Assembly: GCF_004342115.1 (NCBI RefSeq)
Contig: NZ_SMAC01000023.1
Coordinates: forward strand, 1 to 48,768
Direction of reading: 5' to 3'
From: Mannheimia haemolytica
GTDB lineage: Bacteria > Pseudomonadota > Gammaproteobacteria > Enterobacterales > Pasteurellaceae
Length of the DNA: 48,768 nt
Below are positions 30,265 through 39,282 of this stretch, piece by piece. Position 1 is the stretch's first letter; each line of letters opens with the position of its first letter. Under the pieces are notes generated by a model. The model had not been told where the DNA came from, did no database searches, and worked only from the letters and a program-made list of their open reading frames with translations. A program made the position numbers and the translations under genes.

Positions 30265-30660
30265 TTAGCCGTCAATCTCTTCGCCTGTTTCTTCCCACTT
30301 AAAATTCAATGCCGCAGAGTTGAGGCAAAAACGCAACCCTGTTGGTGGTGGGCCGTCCGGAAAAACGTGTCCCATATGCGAATCACAATTCCCACAACGA
30401 ATTTCGATACGATGACGTCCTAAGCTGTAATCATCTAAGTAACGTAGTGACGATTCTGAAATCGTTTGGTAAAAACTTGGCCAGCCACAACCGGCATCAA
30501 ATTTAGTATCTGAGTGAAATAAATCGTTATGGCATCTGGCACAACGATAAATTCCTACCCGATGTTCATTCAAAAATTTTCCGGTAAACGGACGTTCCGT
30601 ACCGTGGTTGATTAAAATATCAACTTGTTGTTCTGTCAGGGCGTGAATAGGTTTAATCAT
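30265..30660 (-). CDS. msrB: Peptide-methionine (R)-S-oxide reductase MsrB
   Basis: 131 residues from ATG 30660 ([12 protein letters not shown]), chosen because AGGAG lies about 9 nt upstream and E. coli MsrB has 137 residues; the frame extends 27 codons further but into the gapA promoter region. It reduces methionine-R-sulfoxide in oxidised proteins. Zinc Cys pairs CARC and CGNC, the [12 protein letters not shown] motif, and the catalytic Cys in [10 protein letters not shown] are present, with the conserved [12 protein letters not shown]. Confidence 0.94.
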   Translation of the reverse strand: MIKPIHALTEQQVDILINHGTERPFTGKFLNEHRVGIYRCARCHNDLFHSDTKFDAGCGWPSFYQTISESSLRYLDDYSLGRHRIEIRCGNCDSHMGHVFPDGPPPTGLRFCLNSAALNFKWEETGEEIDG

Positions 30661-30733
30661 CAGCAATTCTCCTAAGATAGTAGCGAAGTCATTGTAGCTT
30701 TTTTTGACCTGAAAATCGTTATAAATTTCAAAA

Positions 30734-30749
30734 TTTGACATAGATCACA
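30734..30749. promoter_or_regulatory. Candidate CRP site upstream of gapA
   Basis: TTTGACATAGATCACA matches the CRP dyad TGTGA-N6-TCACA in 9 of 10 conserved bases. Its centre is about 82 bp before the expected gapA start site, a usual class I activator distance. It also lies upstream of msrB on the other strand. Sequence evidence only. Confidence 0.4.
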
Positions 30750-30786
30750 AAAAATTTATCTGTTATATTGGAAGGGTTCTTTTGGC

Positions 30787-30817
30787 TTGTCAGGAAAGTG
30801 AAAAGATGTGCTATAAT
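30787..30817 (+). promoter_or_regulatory. gapA promoter
   Basis: TTGTCA (30787-30792) and a perfect TATAAT (30812-30817) with a rather long 19-bp spacer lead to a leader of about 60 nt before the gapA ATG at 30885. Confidence 0.5.
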
Positions 30818-30872
30818 TCAAGCATCTTTAGTGTAGTACATAAAGAACAAATTTTGTTTAACTTTAATATAG

Positions 30873-31889
<1,017 letters not shown>

Positions 31890-31912
31890 TTGCTAAGTTA
31901 TATTTTAAATAT

Positions 31913-31946
31913 AGAGCCAAATTCTGAACGGAATTTGGCTCTTTTG
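31913..31946 (+). terminator. gapA terminator
   Basis: AGAGCCAAATTC (31913-31924) and GAATTTGGCTCT (31931-31942) form a perfect 12-bp stem with a 6-nt loop followed by TTTT, 23 nt after the gapA stop. Confidence 0.9.
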
Positions 31947-32458
31947 CTGCGAACAATAAATTGAATATAGTCGCGTTTTCCCATAAAATCAATTTCCTAC
32001 AAACAGGAACTAAGCACAGTAAGGCAGATTTTCTTGCTCTTTGCAGTTTATTTTGTGTAAATAAATATTATTAGAGACTACAAACGATTAATAAATATCA
32101 AGTTTCCTATGAAAAATGATGTTTTTATTAATGCTATATTGCTTTTTGAGAGATGATTTAAATTATTGATTATAAGTATGGTAAGATTAAAGCCTGAATC
32201 GGGATATTCAGGCTTAAAAATAATGGTGCGACTAGCTCGCACCAATAATCATTATTTATCAATAAGTTAAAATCTATAATGTGCAGTATATGTATATGCA
32301 ATTAAAGAATAACGATTTTTCCTGACAAGCAATATTTTTGCGTTGAGGTGCGTAAAATTGCGTAAAAAGATCGAGTTTTTAAGATCGCTTTGCGATTATA
32401 TGGGGCTTGTAGGGATCGCCTTTTTGCATTTGCGTATAAATCGACAAATTAAGTGTGC
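31947..32458. other. Gene-free junction between gapA and the prophage late genes
   Basis: About 510 bp with no convincing open frame. The left part (to about 32180) is AT-rich. Two adjacent hairpins follow: AAGCCTGAAT / ATTCAGGCTT (32190-32199, 32206-32215) and TGGTGCGA / TCGCACCA (32224-32231, 32237-32244). Read leftward, the second is followed by ATTATTTTTAA, so it may terminate the leftward phage transcript. The change from host to phage sequence lies somewhere here, and an attachment site could too, but its second copy would be outside the window. Confidence 0.5.
32190..32244. terminator. Paired hairpins, probably ending the leftward Q-P transcript
   Basis: Two perfect stems (10 bp with 6-nt loop; 8 bp with 5-nt loop) separated by 8 nt. 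T runs flank the second on its minus-strand side, and the first is followed by AAAAATAA on the plus strand. They are positioned beyond the 3' end of the portal gene and cos. Confidence 0.45.
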
Positions 32459-32459
32459 G

Positions 32460-32478
32460 GGCGAGGTGAGGGATAGAC
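32460..32478. other. Candidate phage cohesive-end (cos) site
   Basis: GGCGAGGTGAGGGATAGAC matches, from memory, 13 of 19 positions of the P2 cos overhang GGCGAGGCGGGGAAAGCAC, including the first seven bases. It lies about 190 bp beyond the 3' end of the portal gene, the same side as in P2, inside a locally GC-rich patch in otherwise AT-rich sequence. In a P2-like phage, terminase would cut here. Confidence 0.55.
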
Positions 32479-32664
32479 CGCGCGGGGTTGGAGGTGGTGA
32501 AGTCGTTGAAAAATAAAGGAAAAATTATTTTTTAAGTGTATTTTATTTGTTGTTTTGATATAATAAATTGCCGAAATATATAATCTAATCAGGCAAAACT
32601 TTTGCTTTATATATTAAAAAAGCCCCAATCTAGGAGCTGTATTGTCAGTTTGTAAAGATCTGTT

Positions 32665-33705
32665 TTATTGTGTCCGCTGTAACAATTTAGACGGTTTAAA
32701 TTTGATAACCTCTTGACCTAACCACTGATTAAACTCTTTCAATCGCTCTTGCAATGGCTCAATCTCGGTGATAAAAAACACCTCGGCAGCATCAGCCACG
32801 TTGCCAAAACCGCCGGTGTTGTTTGGGATAATACCCATCAGTTGTGGTGGCACACGGTGAGCTGCTAACACATCATCACGGCTTACGTTTTTAATATTAA
32901 AAAATTCGTCTTTTGCCGATACATCAGCAATCGGAATTATTTGAATGCCGTCTTTGTTACCACCTGGAGAATGTACAAATAGATTTTTGAAATTCCCCAC
33001 CCCTTTTGATTTCCGCAGTTGCTCTCTGATATTATCCACATCTCCCTGTTTTGCGGAGTTTTCCGTCATATAAAACACAAAGCCGGCGTGAGCTCCATTT
33101 AAAAAATACTTACGGCGAAACAGAGTAGCACTCTCATTTAACCAAGCGGATTGCAACGCCGAAAGATATTGTGGCAAGCCGTAAATATCTTGATTAATAT
33201 CAGGCTCAAGCAAGTGATAGATTGAGCCTTTGGCAAATTCGTGTTCTTGGTGATCGAATCGTTGTGGCACATAGTAAAATTGACCAGCCTCTACACCCTT
33301 TCGCACATATTTTGCCAAAGGTGATTCGATTCGCTGTACCTGCCCAAGGCGATTTCGCACCACCTCAAAATAGGCGTTGCCAAATACTAAATAATCTTTA
33401 ACAAACGATGACAAATCACGGCGTGATAAATAACGGCTATCAACCTCGCAAGTGGAAAGCAAAATATTTGCTTTGGTGATGATCGCACTTTCGTGGTGTG
33501 TTGATGACCTTAACGATTTCGCCAAGCCATCAAAGCTCATTGGTGGGTTATACCATTTCTCATACATCGCCGAACACTCCAAATAATTGAGAATATCGGC
33601 ACGGTCTAACACCGGAATCGGGTCACCAAAACTGAAAATTTCGGTTTGTGCTTGCGGTTGTAAGCGGTCATTTTGGGTTAAATTTTTGCGCAATTGTTTT
33701 TTCAT
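32665..33705 (-). CDS. Q: Phage portal protein (P2 Q-like)
   Basis: 346 residues (P2 Q 344). Forms the dodecameric portal at one capsid vertex through which DNA is packaged. Recognisable PBSX/P2-family pieces are FSFGDPIPVLDRADIL at the N-terminus, EKWYNPPMSFDGLAK, HLLEPDINQDIYGLPQYLSA and AHRVPPQLMGIIPNNTGGFG near the C-terminus. It is transcribed leftward, 8 nt after the terminase gene P, toward cos. Confidence 0.93.
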   Translation of the reverse strand: MKKQLRKNLTQNDRLQPQAQTEIFSFGDPIPVLDRADILNYLECSAMYEKWYNPPMSFDGLAKSLRSSTHHESAIITKANILLSTCEVDSRYLSRRDLSSFVKDYLVFGNAYFEVVRNRLGQVQRIESPLAKYVRKGVEAGQFYYVPQRFDHQEHEFAKGSIYHLLEPDINQDIYGLPQYLSALQSAWLNESATLFRRKYFLNGAHAGFVFYMTENSAKQGDVDNIREQLRKSKGVGNFKNLFVHSPGGNKDGIQIIPIADVSAKDEFFNIKNVSRDDVLAAHRVPPQLMGIIPNNTGGFGNVADAAEVFFITEIEPLQERLKEFNQWLGQEVIKFKPSKLLQRTQ

Positions 33706-33713
33706 TTTTTGTC

Positions 33714-35552
33714 CTAATCATCTAAAAAATCTACTGTGCCGGTCGTTTCTTCCAGTTTCCCATCAAACGGCTCATTAATAAATACCTGCAAGCAAGCCCA
33801 CGCAAGGTCGGCGTGGCTTGCCTCTTCCGAACGGTCTGCCACATAAGTCACTTGCCGTCCGCTGTTGGTGATCTGTTTTTTAATTGCCATAAAACTTGCA
33901 CCAACCTCAACAGCGTGCATTGAGTCAAATTCAAATCGTCCTTTGCTGATAATATCCAAGCCTTTTAATACCATTTTGGATTTCAGCTCTACGTTGTAAG
34001 TAAGAGCCACCGCATCAGGCCGTTCTTTTTTCACGATTTCATACACGCCGACACCAAGCCCTGTGGTATCAATCGCCAGTCTGGTCACGTTATATTTTGC
34101 ACAAATAGCGATAATTTCTGCCGCTTGTTCGGCAAAATCAGCCCCTTTAAAAGTGCGATATTCCAACAAACGGAACTTGCCCCCATCGACTTTCGGTGGA
34201 GCAATCACCACCAATGCCGAGCGGTCGCCGGTGTAAGAAGGATCATAGCCTACCCACACTTCTTTATTGCCAAACGGTCGCATATAGCCATCGGTGAAAA
34301 CGTAGTCTTTCCAAATTTCCATTGAATCGACCAAGCAACGCTGAATCATTGTAAATTTAAAGACGGATTGGTTATCATCAATAAACTCACACATAAAGAG
34401 CTGCTCGAACTCATCAGGCGAGTTTTCCAGTTTGAGTTGCTCAATATCAAACAGGTTACAGCCACCTGCCTCGGCATCGTAGATATTCACGATTTGTCGC
34501 CATTGGCCGTCTCCGCATTTTTTGCCGTTTTTCAAATTAGCGTGCGAAATATCAATTTCCACTTGCTCCGCTTTCGGTCGTTTGCGGTTAAACAGCTTGC
34601 CCGACCAAAGCAGATAGGCGGAATGGGTAATGCTCGAAGGGGTAGAAAAATAAGTAATCCGATATTGTTTTTGGCTTGCCATACCCGCAGCAACTTTGCG
34701 GATTTCTTCAAAGCGGTTTACCCAAAAGATTTCATCAAAATAGAGATTGCCGTGGTAAGACTGTGCCGTTTTCGAGTTTGTACCCAAGAAAATTAGTTGA
34801 GACTCGTTCGGCAAGGTAATGGTTTCGCCTTTTAGCTCCACATCGGCAACCCGTTTGGCGTATGCCACAATATAGGCTCTAAATTGCAATGCCTGTTTTT
34901 TCGAGGCGGAAATAAAAATCTGATTTCTACCGGTTACTAACGCATCAACTAACGCCTCGTGAGCAAAATAATAAGTCGCTCCAATTTGACGACTTTTAAG
35001 AATATTGCGGATTCGATGAGTCAGCCCAGCTTCGTGCCATTTTTTCTGATAATGGAACATTCCGTCTAAAAAGCCATTAATCAGTAATTCCGCTTGCTCT
35101 TCAGAAATAGCGTTTTGTTCAGGCTTTTTGCGGTCGCCTTTATTTCGGCTTTTGATGTTCGGGTTTAAATCCGCCTCATTGCCTCCGCCGTTAGCGTATT
35201 TCTTCACTCGAGCCACACGCTCAAGCTGCCGACCAAGCAAATCAATCTCTTTATAGTCTGAACCTGTTTTTACCTCTTTCATAATTAAAAGGTTTAAACG
35301 AGCCTCAAGCGTTGCCTCAACTCGTCCAACGGGGCTGATTTCGTCCCATTTCTCTCGCTTTTTCCAACTTGCAATGGTAGAGACGGGAATATTTAGCTGA
35401 CGAGAAATTTCGGTCACGGTGTAACCTGCCCAATACTTTGATTGAGCCTCTCGTTTATCGTGTAGAGGGTTGGCAGCCAACACCTCGTATTCAGTGATTG
35501 TATTTTCATTTTCCATAGGTGGGATTATCAAAAATCCACCTTGTTTAAGCAT
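33714..35552 (-). CDS. P: Phage terminase, large (ATPase) subunit (P2 P-like)
   Basis: 612 residues from ATG 35552; a start at 35516 (MENENTITEYEVL) would give 600 and matches the P2 P length (590) better. Neither has a strong ribosome site. An N-terminal HTH (YTVTEISRQLNIPVSTIASW) precedes the ATPase with SRQIGATYYFAHEAL (Walker A-like) and LYFDEIFW (Walker B). The nuclease domain has VGYDPSYTGDRSALVV and LAIDTTGLGVGVYEI with the acidic metal ligands. It cuts cos and drives DNA packaging, working with the small subunit M. Confidence 0.93.
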   Translation of the reverse strand: MLKQGGFLIIPPMENENTITEYEVLAANPLHDKREAQSKYWAGYTVTEISRQLNIPVSTIASWKKREKWDEISPVGRVEATLEARLNLLIMKEVKTGSDYKEIDLLGRQLERVARVKKYANGGGNEADLNPNIKSRNKGDRKKPEQNAISEEQAELLINGFLDGMFHYQKKWHEAGLTHRIRNILKSRQIGATYYFAHEALVDALVTGRNQIFISASKKQALQFRAYIVAYAKRVADVELKGETITLPNESQLIFLGTNSKTAQSYHGNLYFDEIFWVNRFEEIRKVAAGMASQKQYRITYFSTPSSITHSAYLLWSGKLFNRKRPKAEQVEIDISHANLKNGKKCGDGQWRQIVNIYDAEAGGCNLFDIEQLKLENSPDEFEQLFMCEFIDDNQSVFKFTMIQRCLVDSMEIWKDYVFTDGYMRPFGNKEVWVGYDPSYTGDRSALVVIAPPKVDGGKFRLLEYRTFKGADFAEQAAEIIAICAKYNVTRLAIDTTGLGVGVYEIVKKERPDAVALTYNVELKSKMVLKGLDIISKGRFEFDSMHAVEVGASFMAIKKQITNSGRQVTYVADRSEEASHADLAWACLQVFINEPFDGKLEETTGTVDFLDD

Positions 35553-35665
35553 TTGCTTAAGGCTGTGAAACCCGATTTAACACGTACCACACATTGAAAC
35601 CGCCGGCACAAAACAAGATCATAAATCCGATTTTTACCCCTCCCCTTTAGAGCAAGGAAAAACAG

Positions 35666-36493
35666 ATGACAACAAAATCCAAATGGTTTGTGGTAGCAAC
35701 GGAAGGAGCAACTACAGATGGACGCGAAATTAGTCGTGAATGGCTCACGCAGATTGAAGAAAATTACGACCCGAAAAATAACTATGGTGCTCGTATTAAC
35801 CTTGAGCATTTCCGCTGGCGTTGGTTTGAGAAAGATGACCCGCATTCTTACAGCTATGGCGATGTGTTAGCGGTTAAAACAGAAGAACGTGAAGACGGCA
35901 AATTACAGTTACTGGCAGAAATCGCCCCAACCGAAGCCTTAGTGAAGTTAGTCAAAGACAAGCAGAAAGTTTATACCTCTGTGGAAATTGACCTTAATTT
36001 TGCGGACACAGGCGAGGCGTATTTAGTTGGTTTAGCGGTGACTGATACACCGGCAAGCCTCGGCACGGAATACCTTACATTTTGTGCCGGTGCAACCCAT
36101 AACCCACTAGCAGACCGCAAGCAAAAGCCGGAAAACCTTGTGAGTGAGGCAGTAGAGGCGAATTTAGAATTTACTGCTGAACCTGAAAAAGGTGCGTGGC
36201 TGGAGAAATTTAAGGCGATGTTTACCAAAGCCAAAACCGACAATGACGGCAAATTTGCCGAACACGAAAAGGCAATGGAATTGTTAGCGGAGCAATTTAG
36301 CAAAGTTTCGACAGAAAACGACCGCTTGCAAACCGAGCTAAGCACATTGCAAACCGAATTTACCGAATTGCAAAAACAAGCGGGCGAATTTGCCGAAAAA
36401 TTTGCAAAACTGGAACAAGAACCGTCTGCCAATTACACCCCACGCCCAAAAGCCACTGGTGCGAAAGCAGGTGATGTACAAACCGATTTTTAA
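35666..36493 (+). CDS. O: Capsid scaffolding protein with serine protease domain (P2 O-like)
   Basis: 275 residues (P2 O 284). The N-terminal protease has candidate catalytic Asp18, His48 (INLEHFRW) and Ser105 (VYTSVEID), matching the known P2 triad near 19/48/107. The C-terminal half is a helical scaffold with coiled-coil pattern (about residues 170-255). It directs capsid assembly and then cleaves itself and the capsid protein. It diverges from P across 113 bp that must contain the late promoters. Confidence 0.93.
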   Translation: MTTKSKWFVVATEGATTDGREISREWLTQIEENYDPKNNYGARINLEHFRWRWFEKDDPHSYSYGDVLAVKTEEREDGKLQLLAEIAPTEALVKLVKDKQKVYTSVEIDLNFADTGEAYLVGLAVTDTPASLGTEYLTFCAGATHNPLADRKQKPENLVSEAVEANLEFTAEPEKGAWLEKFKAMFTKAKTDNDGKFAEHEKAMELLAEQFSKVSTENDRLQTELSTLQTEFTELQKQAGEFAEKFAKLEQEPSANYTPRPKATGAKAGDVQTDF

Positions 36494-36506
36494 TTGAGGA
36501 TCACGA

Positions 36507-37535
36507 ATGAAAGATTTAACCCTTGAAAAATATAACGCCTACCTTGCACGCCAAGCTGAATTAAACAACTTGCCGTTTAATGCATTGGCAACCGGCATTA
36601 AATTCACAGTGCAACCATCGGTACAGCAAAAGCTGTATGAAAAGGTGCGTGAAAGCTCTGATTTCTTAAAATCTATCAGCTTTGTGTTTGTTGATGAGCA
36701 AACCGGTGAAACCTTAGGTTTAGATTCAGCTCACACCGTGGCCAGCACCACCGATACCAGCGGTGACGGTGAACGCAAAACCACCTCTATTGCGAAGTTG
36801 GTAAAACAAACCTACCACTGCCAACAAATCAATTTTGACACCCATATCAATTATAAACAGTTGGATATGTGGGCGAAATTCCCTGATTTTCAGCAAAAAG
36901 TGGCGAATGTTGCGGCAAAACAACGCAAGCGTGATTTGATTATGATCGGCTTTAACGGCACAAGTCGTGCGGCAACCAGTGATCGCAACAGCAACCCGTT
37001 ATTGCAAGATGTGGCAAAAGGCTGGTTGCAGAAAATGCGTGAAGATGCCAAAGAGCGTGTAATGAATGGCGAAAGCACAGACAACCAAGTTTTAGTCGGC
37101 AAAGGTCAAGAGTATGCCAATCTTGACGCACTCGTAATGGACGCCACCGAAGAACTTATTGATGAATGGCATCGTGATGACACCGATTTAGTGGTGATTA
37201 CCGGTCGCAAGTTGCTTGCGGATAAATATTTCCCGATTGTGAATCAGCAAAACGCACCAACCGAACAACTTGCCGCTGATATTGTGATCTCACAAAAACG
37301 CATTGGGGGCTTAAAAGCGGTGCGTGTGCCGTTCTTCCCGGCGAATGCGATTTTAATCACTAAGCTGGAAAATTTAGCCATCTATGTGCAAGAGGGGACA
37401 ACCCGCAAGCATATTGAGAACGTGCCGAAAAAAGACCGTATTGAAACCTACGAATCAGAAAATATCGACTACGTTGTCGAAGATTATGGCTGTGCGGCAT
37501 TAATCGAAAACATTACACTCAAAGATAAAGAGTAA
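36507..37535 (+). CDS. N: Major capsid protein (P2 N-like)
   Basis: 342 residues (P2 N 357). HK97-fold capsid subunit. The family landmarks are YNAYLARQAELNNLPFNAL near the N-terminus, where processing by O is expected, QQINFDTHINYKQLDMWAKF, IGFNGTSRAATSDRNSNPLL and the C-terminal NIDYVVEDYGCAALIEN. AGGATCACG precedes the ATG, 13 nt after O. Confidence 0.95.
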   Translation: MKDLTLEKYNAYLARQAELNNLPFNALATGIKFTVQPSVQQKLYEKVRESSDFLKSISFVFVDEQTGETLGLDSAHTVASTTDTSGDGERKTTSIAKLVKQTYHCQQINFDTHINYKQLDMWAKFPDFQQKVANVAAKQRKRDLIMIGFNGTSRAATSDRNSNPLLQDVAKGWLQKMREDAKERVMNGESTDNQVLVGKGQEYANLDALVMDATEELIDEWHRDDTDLVVITGRKLLADKYFPIVNQQNAPTEQLAADIVISQKRIGGLKAVRVPFFPANAILITKLENLAIYVQEGTTRKHIENVPKKDRIETYESENIDYVVEDYGCAALIENITLKDKE

Positions 37536-37544
37536 GGTGGAACT

Positions 37545-38234
37545 ATGCGAATGAGTCCGGCTCGGGCTCATTTTTTGCGGAAAACCGCAGAAAGTGAGTC
37601 TGCAACCCCAAACCGAGAAAACCTTGAAGGCTTACAAGGCTATGACTTAGTTTTAGCCCAACTTAAAGCCCATCAACGCCAATTAAAGCAAACCCAGTCG
37701 ATTGAGCGAAAGATTGAGTTTAAACGCAACAATTTTGAGCAATACCGACCTTGGGTGGAAGGCTCCCTTGCCAAAGGCTCCGGTGTGCAAGACACGGTTA
37801 TCACCACAATGCTGATTTGGTCGATTGATATTGGCGATTACCCAACCGCCCTTGCGATTGCTCAATACGTTTTAATGCACGATTTGGCAATGCCGGAGCA
37901 GTTTGAACGCACACCGGCAACCGCCTTGGTTGAAGAGCTTGCAGAGGCGGCAAAGAAAGCCCGAGACCAAAAACAGCCGTTTGAGGCAGCCGTGCTGAAA
38001 CAGGCAAACGACCTCACCGCTGAATTTGATATGCCCGACCCAGTGCGAGCCAAATTACTGCGTGAGCTAGGCGAGCTAATCCAAGAGGCAGAGCCACAAA
38101 CCGCCCTTGAACACTATCAAAGAGCGATAGCCCTCGACCCTCAATGCGGTGCAAAAGGCTTGCGAGACAAGTTAGAAAAGCAACTTGCCAAACAAGCCGA
38201 AGAGCCGAAACCAGCAGAAGAACAGAATGAGTAG
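37545..38234 (+). CDS. M: Terminase small subunit (P2 M-like)
   Basis: 229 residues (P2 M 247). It recognises cos and loads the large subunit. The N-terminus MRMSPARAHFLRK is characteristic of the family, followed by GYDLVLAQLKAHQRQLKQ and WSIDIGDYPTALAIAQYVL. The C-terminal tail is Glu- and Lys-rich and contains a TPR-like ALEHYQRAIALDPQCG. It starts 9 nt after N. Confidence 0.92.
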   Translation: MRMSPARAHFLRKTAESESATPNRENLEGLQGYDLVLAQLKAHQRQLKQTQSIERKIEFKRNNFEQYRPWVEGSLAKGSGVQDTVITTMLIWSIDIGDYPTALAIAQYVLMHDLAMPEQFERTPATALVEELAEAAKKARDQKQPFEAAVLKQANDLTAEFDMPDPVRAKLLRELGELIQEAEPQTALEHYQRAIALDPQCGAKGLRDKLEKQLAKQAEEPKPAEEQNE

Positions 38235-38269
38235 GTGAAAGCCGAAATAGAGCGTATCCACGCCAGCCA

Positions 38270-38327
38270 AGGGGCGGATTTTAAAGGGTGATTTATTCAT
38301 TTTGCACCCTTTTAAAATCCCCACCCC
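38270..38327 (+). other. Long hairpin in the gap between M and L
   Basis: GGATTTTAAAGGGTG (38276-38290) pairs with CACCCTTTTAAAATCC (38305-38320) with a single bulge. Flanking GGGG and CCCC may extend the stem; the loop is ATTTATTCATTTTG. No T run follows, so an RNA processing or stability role in the late transcript is more likely than termination. A GTG frame of 18 codons at 38235-38291 runs through it and is not called as a gene. Confidence 0.6.
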
Positions 38328-38345
38328 TTACCTTACGGAAACCTT

Positions 38346-38861
38346 ATGGAACAACGCAATCACGTTATTAGTATCCCGAAAGTGAATGGCTATGAATCCA
38401 GCAAAAATGCGATCAAGCCCACCGCAGAATCTGATGAAACTATCACCAATAATGGCTTTTTTCCGAACATTGAGCTACTGGAGGTGCGAAATGCAATGCG
38501 GATTGATGGCACGGTCATTAATGAGCGGCTAAAACAAGCGGTGATTGAGGCAATGGCAACAGTCAATGCCGACTTAAAAGCCTATCGCCTCAATGCAGAG
38601 CAAGCACAAAAAGCGAACTTGCAAGCCTGTGATGATGAGCAAATCAACGGCGAAAGCGTGCTGGTTTACAAATATAAACGAGCGGTCTATTGCCTTGCAG
38701 TAGCGAACCTTTACGAACGATACCGCAGTTATGACAGCACCAAAGACGGCCACGACAAAGCCGAAGAGCTAGAAAGTACCGCTGGTGATTTAAAGCGGGA
38801 TTACCACTTTGCCGTGCGGGATATTTTGGGCGAAAACCGAATGATTAGTGAATTAATATGA
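38346..38861 (+). CDS. L: Head completion/stabilisation protein (P2 L-like)
   Basis: 171 residues (P2 L 169). Family match rests on the FFPNIELLEVRNAMRIDGTV segment, the RYRSYDSTKDGHDKAEELE region, and the C-terminal DYHFAVRDILGENRMISELI. It joins the head-tail connector after packaging. It overlaps the next gene X by 4 nt (ATGA). Confidence 0.92.
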   Translation: MEQRNHVISIPKVNGYESSKNAIKPTAESDETITNNGFFPNIELLEVRNAMRIDGTVINERLKQAVIEAMATVNADLKAYRLNAEQAQKANLQACDDEQINGESVLVYKYKRAVYCLAVANLYERYRSYDSTKDGHDKAEELESTAGDLKRDYHFAVRDILGENRMISELI

Positions 38862-39070
38862 ACACCTTGATTGCACGCCAAGACGACACCTTAGATGAGC
38901 TGATCTTTCGGCACTACGGGCAAACGGCAGGCTTAGTCGAGCAAGCCTTAGAATATAACCCCGAACTGGCTCATTTGCCACGTTTGCCGATCGGCACTGT
39001 AGTTACAATGCCGGATATTGAGAGCCGTTTTGCAACGGTGGCGAAATCCAGCGTGCAACTTTGGGATTAA
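38858..39070 (+). CDS. X: Tail protein X (P2 X-like, LysM fold)
   Basis: 70 residues (P2 X 67). The LysM-type pattern is DDTLDELIFRHYGQTAG, VEQALEYNPELAHLP and PIGTVVTMPDI, as in tail hub-associated protein X. It overlaps L by 4 nt. Confidence 0.92.
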   Translation: MNTLIARQDDTLDELIFRHYGQTAGLVEQALEYNPELAHLPRLPIGTVVTMPDIESRFATVAKSSVQLWD

Positions 39071-39075
39071 AAAAT

Positions 39076-39282
39076 ATGCACAAAACTGAACAAGCCTCCT
39101 ATTTTGGGGCAATTTTTGGCTTTTTTGGTAGCCTCACCCTATCTGATTGGGGGGTGGTAGTGAGTATTCTGGTAGCTATTTTAACCTTATTACTTAATTG
39201 GGCATACCGAGCCAAAGAATACAAACTGAAAGAGCGAGAATTTGAGCTAAAGCTACAAAACCAAGGGAAAAAGAATGAGTAA
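39076..39282 (+). CDS. Holin
   Basis: 68 residues from ATG 39076; the upstream in-frame TTG at 39061 lies inside X and is less likely. Two hydrophobic segments (about 8-24 and 31-47: DWGVVVSILVAILTLLLNWA) are followed by a charged tail (YRAKEYKLKEREFELKLQ), the class II holin layout. It controls lysis timing by permeabilising the inner membrane and here would trigger release of the SAR endolysin that follows. Overlaps it by 8 nt. Confidence 0.82.
   Translation: MHKTEQASYFGAIFGFFGSLTLSDWGVVVSILVAILTLLLNWAYRAKEYKLKEREFELKLQNQGKKNE

Noticed and set aside
35543-35562. Palindrome TTAAGCATTTGCTTAA near the P start as an operator
   Set aside because: AT-rich short palindrome overlapping the uncertain start of P; no second copy or known repressor to support it.
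35564-35582. TGT-N13-ACA dyad between P and O as an Ogr-type late activator site
   Set aside because: P2 Ogr sites have TGT-N12-ACA; the spacing here is off by one and the motif is too short to be convincing without a comparison set.
38235-38291. 18-codon GTG frame after M
   Set aside because: Too short, runs into the hairpin, and has no ribosome site of its own; nothing separates it from chance.
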